13,940 nucleotides of DNA from an uncultured Bacteroidota bacterium (GTDB lineage Bacteria > Bacteroidota > Bacteroidia > Chitinophagales > Chitinophagaceae). Every line of letters starts with the position of its first letter. Positions within the stretch are counted from its first letter, which is position 1. A program made the translations under genes and the position numbers. Where the stretch lies: the NCBI GenBank assembly GCA_903906615.1, contig CAIVKT010000677.1:1-13940 (forward strand). The letters run 5' to 3'. Below are positions 1 to 8,500 of the stretch, in pieces. Below the pieces are notes generated by a model. The model saw only the letters and a program-made list of their open reading frames with translations, was not told the DNA's origin and ran no database searches.

Positions 1-2157
1 CCGGGCTGGTCGTTCAACTTCGGTATGGGCCAAAGTATATTCCCGTTTTTCCTGCGCGATCCGTTTTCTCTTTTCTTTTACATAGCAGGTAAAGACAGTA
101 TCATCTTTGGCGCAGTGTATGTGGAGCTGGCAAAAATATTCCTGGGGGGCATGTTGTTTTTTTATTACCTGCGCACCATTGGGCTTTCTGGCATAGCCTG
201 TATCGCCGGTAGTTTGTTCTTTTCTTTTTCCGGCTTTATGATCGTTGGCAGCGCGTGGACCATCTTTTCTTTCGAAGCATTCAATATGGCCCTGCTTTTA
301 CTGGCTTTTGAGCGTCTTTTTTTGCGGCAACAATGGTATTTGTTTCCTGTTGCAGTTTTCCTCCTTTGTATCTCGCAGCCCTTCAACCTGTATATCTACG
401 GGTTTTTCCTGGCTTGCTATGCCATATTGAGGCTGTGCCAGACCGACACTTTCAACCGGAAAGACACAGGCGCTATCTTCCTGAAAATGGCAGTTGCCGG
501 CATCATTGGCATTTTACTTAGTGGCCCTTTCCTGCTGGAGAACGTGGTGCAACTACTGGAAAGCCCCCGGGGCAGCGGCACCACATCCTACGCCCACGCA
601 CTCTCTGCAGCGTCCATGTTTGCTATGGCCGACCGTATATCGGCGGGCACTAATATCCTACGTTTTTTCTCGAGCGATATATTGGGCAACAGGGTAGACT
701 TCAATGGCTGGCGGAATTATCTGGAAGCACCACTCTATTATTGCGGCCTGCCCTGCCTGCTTCTGCTGCCGCAGGTTTTTATGTTCCTGAAAAAGCGCAC
801 AAAATTGGTGTTCCTTCTTTTTATTGTTTTGTGGATGCTACCTATCCTATTCCCGTATTTCAGACAGGCATTCTGGCTATTTACAGGCGATTACTACCGG
901 GCATATTCTTTCTTCATTGCTTTCCTCTTCATATTTTACGCGCTTCATGCGCTTGATAGCATCATAGCGCAACACAGGATCAGCCTGCCTGTTCTTTTCA
1001 CTACACTTGCACTGCTGTACCTGCTTTTGTGTTACCCTTATTTTCCCGAGCGGGGAGCTTTAGACCACCCTATCTTCATTTTTGTGTGCGTGATGCTGGC
1101 AGTATATGCTGCCTTATTCGTAGTGATGAGCAAGGAAAATACAGCGCGCTTCATTACATGGGTTTTCCTTTTTTTAGTAGCAACAGAAGTTACCTACCTA
1201 TCCTACCGTACTACTGATACAAGAGAGGCTGCTGATGCCGCAACGTTCTCGCAGAAGACAGGATATAACGACTACACCACCGATGCTGCAGCCTACCTGC
1301 AACATACCGACCATTCTTTTTATCGTGTAGACAAGAACTACGCCTCATCGCCTACCCCATGGCGCTCCTACAACGATGGCATGGCGCAAGGCTATCACGG
1401 CACCACAGCATACAGCCCCTTCAACCAGCTACACTATATCCTATATCTGCAAGAGATGGGCATAGCACAGCCCGGTGATGAGAAAGAATCCCGCTGGGCA
1501 GATGGTTTAGCCAATCATCCTATATTAGAATCAGAGAACCGGGTAAAATATCTGTTGGTAAAAGATACACCCGCTGCTTCCCTGTACCATTCGTATATCC
1601 CTATCGGCTCGTTTGGCGATGTAACTCTCTTACGCAATCCATCTGTACTCCCTTTTGGCTATACTTACAGCAGTTACATCAGCAAGAATATTTTTAATAC
1701 GCTCAGCAACACACAAAAAGAAATAACGAGCATGCAGGCCTGTGTAGTTGACGATGCCGACATCAAAAGACTTACAGGCGTACATCCATATTCTTTACGG
1801 GATACATACACGGCAAGTGCATTTACTACTGATGCCGGATATGAATTGACCAGAGACACTTTACAGATCAGCAGCTTTACCGAATCTGCCATCACAGGCA
1901 GTGTGCAACTGGCTTCAGATAAGATCATGTACCTGTCTGTGCCTTATGATGAAGGCTGGCAATTAATGGTAGATGGCCATAGCGAGAAAAAAATGATCGT
2001 ATTTGCCGGCATGACCGGCATATTGCTGCACAAAGGTTTCCATAGTGTGGCGCTTACTTATCATCTTCGTTATTTCAATACAGGGGTAGCTTTATCATTA
2101 ATTGGTATTTTACTGTACCTGCTACTTTTGTGGAGGCCTTTGCGCAGGCCGTTATAA
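1..2157 (+). CDS. YfhO-family polytopic membrane protein, 5'-truncated by window edge
   Basis: The reading frame is open from base 1 (first codons read PGWSFNFG before an internal Met at 25), so the true start lies upstream; 718 residues are visible. About eleven hydrophobic segments fill visible residues ~30-400. A hydrophilic extracytoplasmic region of ~290 residues follows (~400-688), then one last membrane span (~695-711) and a short basic tail. The end of the soluble region has the YfhO hallmark: VPYDEGWQLMVDG, a turn, then KGFHSVALTY just before the final helix. The N-terminal 'W-x-F-x-x-G-M-G-Q' stretch also fits the family. YfhO proteins resemble GT-C glycosyltransferases and are linked to glycosylation of cell-wall or surface polymers; the substrate here is unknown. 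Family lengths of roughly 800 residues suggest about 100 residues are missing. The gene ends TAA-TGA and converges on the giant protein gene. Confidence 0.9.
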   Translation, partial: PGWSFNFGMGQSIFPFFLRDPFSLFFYIAGKDSIIFGAVYVELAKIFLGGMLFFYYLRTIGLSGIACIAGSLFFSFSGFMIVGSAWTIFSFEAFNMALLLLAFERLFLRQQWYLFPVAVFLLCISQPFNLYIYGFFLACYAILRLCQTDTFNRKDTGAIFLKMAVAGIIGILLSGPFLLENVVQLLESPRGSGTTSYAHALSAASMFAMADRISAGTNILRFFSSDILGNRVDFNGWRNYLEAPLYYCGLPCLLLLPQVFMFLKKRTKLVFLLFIVLWMLPILFPYFRQAFWLFTGDYYRAYSFFIAFLFIFYALHALDSIIAQHRISLPVLFTTLALLYLLLCYPYFPERGALDHPIFIFVCVMLAVYAALFVVMSKENTARFITWVFLFLVATEVTYLSYRTTDTREAADAATFSQKTGYNDYTTDAAAYLQHTDHSFYRVDKNYASSPTPWRSYNDGMAQGYHGTTAYSPFNQLHYILYLQEMGIAQPGDEKESRWADGLANHPILESENRVKYLLVKDTPAASLYHSYIPIGSFGDVTLLRNPSVLPFGYTYSSYISKNIFNTLSNTQKEITSMQACVVDDADIKRLTGVHPYSLRDTYTASAFTTDAGYELTRDTLQISSFTESAITGSVQLASDKIMYLSVPYDEGWQLMVDGHSEKKMIVFAGMTGILLHKGFHSVALTYHLRYFNTGVALSLIGILLYLLLLWRPLRRPL

Positions 2158-2278
2158 TGATACACCTATCAAAATGCACACTGCAAAATGGCGGGTGTAC
2201 ATTGTGGCGGGAGTGCACTTCGGGCCATGCTATAATGCTATATTATAGCGCTACTTCTTCCAATGTTTTGCCAAAAGA

Positions 2279-2303
2279 AACGCCCCGGAAAAACCGGGGC
2301 GTT
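2279..2303. terminator. Bidirectional hairpin terminator between convergent genes
   Basis: A perfect 10-bp GC-rich stem (AACGCCCCGG / CCGGGGCGTT) encloses a 5-nt A loop. Read on the minus strand, it is followed by a T-rich tract (TTTCTTTTGG), as expected for a terminator of the giant gene whose stop is at 2328. On the plus strand it is followed by CTGTTTA, a weaker tail that could serve the upstream YfhO gene. The rest of the 170-base gap (2158-2327) holds no gene I can support. Confidence 0.85.
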
Positions 2304-2327
2304 CTGTTTATCAACTTATGATGTTGT

Positions 2328-2582
2328 TTATTGTTCGATCACGATGTGGAACATCCTGTTCTCATCACCCGATCTAACGGTCAGTATGTACATACCATTT
2401 GCAAGGTTGTTGGCCAGTTGCACATGCTCATTGAGCTTGCCGCCCGGCGCTTGCGAGGTATTATGGAATACTACCTGTCCCAGTACATCGGTCAGTTCCA
2501 GTGTCACCTGCTGATCGGTTGCTGATGCCATTGTACCCTTCACTGTGAATGCGCCCCTGTTCGGGTTTGGCACTACGGTGAA
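2328..2582 (-). other. Type A T9SS (Por) C-terminal sorting domain
   Basis: The last ~84 residues read FTVVPNPNRGAFTV, then a QVTLELTDVLGQVV strand, then LANGMYILTVRSGD and a final strand ending IVIEQ. PNPNxG, D-x-x-G-x-V and L-x-x-G-x-Y are the hallmarks of the type A sorting domain, which directs cargo through the PorV/PorU-type attachment machinery. It is usually cleaved on export. Confidence 0.92.
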
Positions 2583-5500
2583 GTCACCTGAGCCTGTGCT
2601 GATCTGCTGCACACCCACAGTGCTTACATCTACGTACAACCACTCATAAGAAGTGATCTTACAGATGCCATTGCTGGTTACCATGCACTCCAGTGAGTCT
2701 TCCCTGTATGTGCTGAAGGTGCTGCTTGTGTACACGTTGCTGGTCGCGCTGGGTATTGGGTAACCATTCTTGTACCACTGGTACGTCGGGTTTACCGCAT
2801 TGGTCACAGAGGCTGTGAATGTTGCGCTTTCACCGGGGTGTATTACAGTGCCTGGGCTTGCCGCGATCGTTACTACAGGCATTGCTGCTGTATCCACCTG
2901 TATGCGCAGTGTGTTTGAGTCATCATCCGCAAGGCGGCATTCGTAGTTGCTCTTCATCACAACGTATACTTCATCGCCATTGGCCGGCACGTAAGTGTAC
3001 AAACCTGCCGCACGGCCTGTGCCGCTGGATACAGGCAGGCCATTTACAGTCCAGTGATAGACAGGCGCGTTACCGCCAAATCCTGTTACTGCATTCAGGG
3101 TTACTTCTGTGCCCTTACATACTGTATCATCAGGCGTAGCGCTAATGTTCACCGTTGGATAGGTGTACGGCGTCACGGTCATGGTCACAATATTGCTGGT
3201 AACTGACGCAGGCGATGGGCAATTCACATTGCTCAGCATGTTTGCCGTTACATAGTCGCCATTAGCAGGAACGAAGGAATAAGTGCTGCCCGAGCCTACA
3301 CCTACACCATTCACGCTCCAGTTATACACCGGTGATGTACCGCCGTTAACCGGTGTCGGTGTGTACAGGGCCGATGTGCCTGCGCACAATGTATCCTTTG
3401 GTGTGTTGATGGTTACTGATGGCGTCACTGTTGGTGTGATCACCACCGATGCTGTGCCATTCATATTCACCTTACAGCCTGTAGCTGAGCTGACCGCTAC
3501 CGCATGGTAAGTGCCTGCCACTGTTTGCAGCCCGAAAGGCAATGCGCCGCCCGATCCGAGGAATGTGCCTACAGCAGTAGAGCCATGATACAACAGGTAG
3601 TTAGTACCTGTGCTTGACCCATCAAGGCCGATAGGTACACCGGTACCATCGGCACAATAGCTGCCGCCGCCCGTTATATTATAGATGTTAGGCAATGGCT
3701 GCACATAGATCGTTTTGATCTGGTAGCAACCTCCGGGATAAATAGTATAGATGATCGCGCAACTGCCCACGCTTACACCGGTCACTTCGCCGGTGCTGCC
3801 ATCTACTGTAGCCACAGTATTATCTGTACTTACCCATACGCCGCTGTCTATCGCATCGCTAAATGGTACTGTAGTGTTAAGGCACACATTTGTTGGGCCA
3901 ACGATAGGTAAAGGCTGGGCGTTCACGTGTATCGGATAGTTAGTATTACAGCTGTAGCTGTTGGTCAGGATAACGTTAGTATTGCCGCCGCGGTTCACAC
4001 CGGTAAGGTCGCCGGTAGATGGGTTAATGGTAGCAATAGCTGTAGATCCTGTGCTCCAGGTGCCGGCAGATGAACTACTGAAATTAACTGTGTTCAGCGC
4101 GCAGAAAGATGTAGGCCCGCTGATCGCGTTAGGTATCGGGTTCACGGTCAGTGTAGATGTAACAGTGCAACCAGCACCCAGTGAGTAACTGATATCCACT
4201 GTAGCCTGGGCCGGGTTACCGGTGACCACACCTGTCGCAAGCCCATCGGCTGTGATCGTAGCTATTGTATTATCCGCAGAAGTCCATGTTCCGTGCGCTC
4301 TTCCATCTGTCAGCAGTGTTGTAGCGCCCTGGCATACGGTCAATGTGCCACCGATAGCAGTTGGTGGTTCGCTCACATATACTGCCTGCATTGCAGGGCA
4401 GCCACCCGGTGGCTGGTAAGTAATGATGGAAGACCCTACGGTGCTGCCTGTTACAAGGCCGCCCGGAGTTATAGGAGCAACGGCAGTATTACTGCTCGCC
4501 CATGTGCCTGGGCCGCCCGGTGTGGTATTGGTCAACAAGGAAGTGCTACCCACGCAAAGAAGGGTATCGCCCATGATCGGGTCTGGCGGAGGGTTCACGT
4601 TAATTGTCGCATTAACAGAACAGCCGGTAGGAAGCGTATAGGTGATCGTTGCCGATAGAGGGGCTACGCCGGTCAGCACACCGCTCGAAGAGCCGATGGT
4701 GGCTACCGTTACATCGCTGCTGGTCCATGTACCACCGCCAGACTCTGATAAAGTAACCGACTGGAGGGGACAAATATAAGAGGGCACTGTAATAGCTCTT
4801 GGTAAAGGATTAACTGTGAATAGTTGTGTTACAGGACAAGCGCCTGCCGTAGGGCTGAAGGTGATCAGCGCAGTACCGTAACCGCCTGTGGTTACATCTC
4901 CCGAACCATCAATAGCAGCTATTGTCGGATCGGATGAACTCCAGCTACCCGGGCCTGATGCGTCTGTAAGCGTTGTGGTCTGGCCCTGGCACAGAGCGAA
5001 TGGTGGCGCTGCAATAGGTGCCGCAGGCGGATCCACATTTATGGTTGTCGTAGTATAGCATCCCGTAGGCAATGTGTACGTGATCACAGTAGCGCCTAAT
5101 GTATGAGCTACGACAGTGCCTGTAACAGAGCCTATATCTGCAACTGATGTGGCGCTGCTCGCCCAGGTACCACCACCGAAGTCGGTGAGTGTGGTGCTGC
5201 CGGACAGGCACACTTCATTGCCGCCAGATATTGGCAATGGCAATGGCTCAATAATGATCGTTCTCGTTATCGGGCAACCAGTTGTTGGCGCAGAATAAGT
5301 AATAGTAACAGGGGTAGCTGCAGAAACTGTTCCTGCGGTTACTACACCGGTTGTAAGCGTGATCGGTGCAATACCGGAGTTGCTGCTGGTCCACAAACCA
5401 AGTGGAGGCGTGCTGGTATACCCTGCAAAGTTGCCGGAGCATATAGTGCCGGGGCCTACGATCGGTGTTGGTATCGGGTTGACTGTAATAACCGTAGTGG

Positions 5501-8500
5501 CTAAACAACCGCTATATGCAGTATTGGTAATAGTTACTGCACCTGCCGAAACACCGGTAACAACACCACCGGGGTTGATCGTTGCCGTAGCAGTAGAGCC
5601 ACTGCTCCATGAGCCGCCGATAGTGGTATCGGTAAGCGTGATGGTTTGGCCTACGCATACTGTATTAGGCCCCAGTATCGGGGATACAGGGTCTACAACA
5701 ACTGGGCTGAATACATAACAACCTGCTGCGCCATAGGTGATGATCACAGTACCCGAAGCAATACCCATGAAATCACCGGTGCCGTCTATGGAGCCAACGG
5801 CTGCGTCAGCGCTGGACCATGCCCCACCTAAAGAAGGATCGGTCAGGATGAGCGGAACACCTATACATGCATGTGAATGGGGGTCAATAGGCGCAGGAGG
5901 CGCTACCACACCAAACGGATAAGTAACTGCACACGATCCCAGCGTGTAAATCATCGATACGCTGCCCGGACTGACACCTATTGCATTCCCGGAGGAAGAG
6001 CCGATAGTGGCAATAGCGGTGTTGGAACTACTCCACAAACCGCCTGTGGTAGCATCATTAAGTGTAGCGCCTAATCCCTGGCAAACATTGGTTGGGCCGC
6101 TAATTGGTGCGGGGGCGATATTCACACTGACAAGATCAGTAGTCGTACAGCCTGCCGCAGATGTATAAGTGATCAGCGATGTGCCGCTGGCCAGGCCGGT
6201 AAAATGGCCCGTGCCATCTATGGTACCCGTAGCTGTGCTGCCGCTGGTCCAGGTGCCGCCTGCTGTCGCATCAAATAGTGTTATCATTGATCCCTGGCAT
6301 ACATGGGTTGCACCTGAAATAATTGCAGGGAATGGATTAACAGAAACGATGAGGGAAGTAGAACAACTGCCGGTAGGTAGCATATAGGTGACTGTAACCG
6401 GAACAACCGATGTTACAGCGCCGCCGGTAAATGTGGCAGTACTCCCGGAACCTACTATTGTAGCAGGATATCCGCTGGGGATGCTCCATGTGCCGCCGGA
6501 AGTAGCATCCGTCAAAGTAATACTTGAACCACGGCAAACATAGTCCGGACCGCCTATGGCGGCAGGTACCGGGTTTACCGTTATTGTTTCACTAACAGGG
6601 CAACCCTGAGTATAAGTAATGGTATCTACACCATAAATAGTAGAAGAAGCAATTATATGCCCCACTGCAGCAGACGGTATGCTTGCCAAAGCCGGATTTG
6701 AAGAAGTCCAGGTACCTCCTGGTGTAAGATCGGCATCGGTCATGGATGTACCCTGGCATAAAGAGGTAGGGCCTGTGATCGGTGCTGGCGCCGGGTTGAC
6801 TGTAAATACACGGGAAACAGAACAAGCAGAACCGCCTAATGTATAAGTAACAGTACATGTACCGGGAAGGCCGGTTGACTGCAACACACCATTGAGCGCA
6901 CCGATAGTGCATGGAGAGGTCGGTGTTACAGAATATACCCCACCCGGTACGACATTAGACAATGTATCCGTAAGCCCCTGGCACACGATAGAAGTACCAA
7001 GTATAGGCCCGGGAGCAGTAGTAACATTGACTGTTGTTGTAGCAATACAACCGGTAACTGTGGCATGGCAAGTAATAACAGCAGATACACCGGAAGTAGA
7101 ACCCGCTGTCATCAACCCGGAAGTAGCGCCAATAGAAATTACTGTAGCCGGGATACTCGACCAGGTAACAGGAGCTACCACAGAGGTGAGGAGCGCTGTA
7201 GTGCTCGCACACATAGATGTAGGGCCGGTGATCGTGGGGAGTGGATTAATAATTACCGTGCGGCTGCCGGACATTGACAAAGAACAACCCGTAACAGGGT
7301 TTGTGGCAATAACTGTATAAGTGCCTGCAAGTGTTTCGAGGCCGAAGGCTATAGCCGCACCTGTACCCGTCACAACGTTAACGGTAGTTATACCTGTACC
7401 ATTGTTGCACAATAGTGTATAGCCGATACCTGTACTTGAACCTGAAAGGCCAACTGCCACGCCGGCAAGGCCCGCGCAATAGCTGCCGCCACCTGTAACA
7501 GAGAATATTGTAGGCAACGGATTAAGTGTGATGACCGCAGTTGCGGCGCACCCTGTGGGCAATTTGTAAGTAATTGTAGAGGTAGTGCCTGTAGCTGCGG
7601 AAGTAGCCGTGGTAGGAGACCCAACAGTAGGGAACAATGAGGCAATACCTGCTGTGGCAGTCCATGTACCACCTCCTGTTGCATCAGCAAGACTGATAGT
7701 GCTGCCGCCGAGGCACATAGAATGCGGGCCTGTAATAGGCAGTGGTAACGGATTTACTGAAAATGCTTCTATCCGGGTACAGCCTGTACTGGCTAATGTG
7801 AAAGAAATCGTATCGCGGCCGGAAGCAGCCGAGGCAGCAGTAACGGTTGTGCCTACGCCGGTAGATGGCGATACTGTAGCTAAGCCCGTATTAGAACTTA
7901 CCCACGTACCCACACCCGAACCGGTACCTGTTACAGAAATAGCAGAAGTGCCGCCTGAGCAGGCATCCATGCTACCTGTAAATACAGGGGGCAGCGGGTT
8001 AATGGTGAATGTGGAAGAAGTAGTACAAGTACCGCCCAATGAATAGGTGATGGTACATGTAACCGGTGTTAAAGTGCCCGTAGTTACTGCAGTAAGCGTA
8101 CCTGCGCCACCTCCGGCAGTAGTAACGCTGGCAGCTGAAGTACAGGAAACAGAGAATGTGCCGCCACCTACTGCATCACTTACCGGCACCGACGAACCCT
8201 GGCATATAGTCAGAGGACTTGGGCTGATGGCTGATGGTGAAGTATTAATGGTGACCACAAAAGACGAGAAACAACCGGAGCCGGGATTGGTATAATATAT
8301 AGTATCCACGCCATTTACAAGGCCGGTAACAGTAGTTATATCTGAGCCACCGGAAATGGTACCTGTCGAAACAGATGCGTTGGCATTGGATACACTCCAG
8401 TTGAGGCTGAAAGTGGCATCATGTAATATGATGGTGCTGCCTACACAAAGCGAACTGGCACCCGTGATCGGTAAAGGTGGTGTGGCAATAGTGATAGACT

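Noticed and set aside
2229..2249. 8-bp AT-rich hairpin GCTATAAT / ATTATAGC
   Set aside because: It is weak, has no T run after it, and a much stronger terminator lies 30 bases downstream.
6892..8295. Plus-strand open frames of 80-153 codons opposite the giant gene (for example 7585-8046 and 6892-7320)
   Set aside because: They are antisense shadows of the repeat modules: Val/Pro/Thr-rich, recurring with the module period and lacking any recognisable domain.
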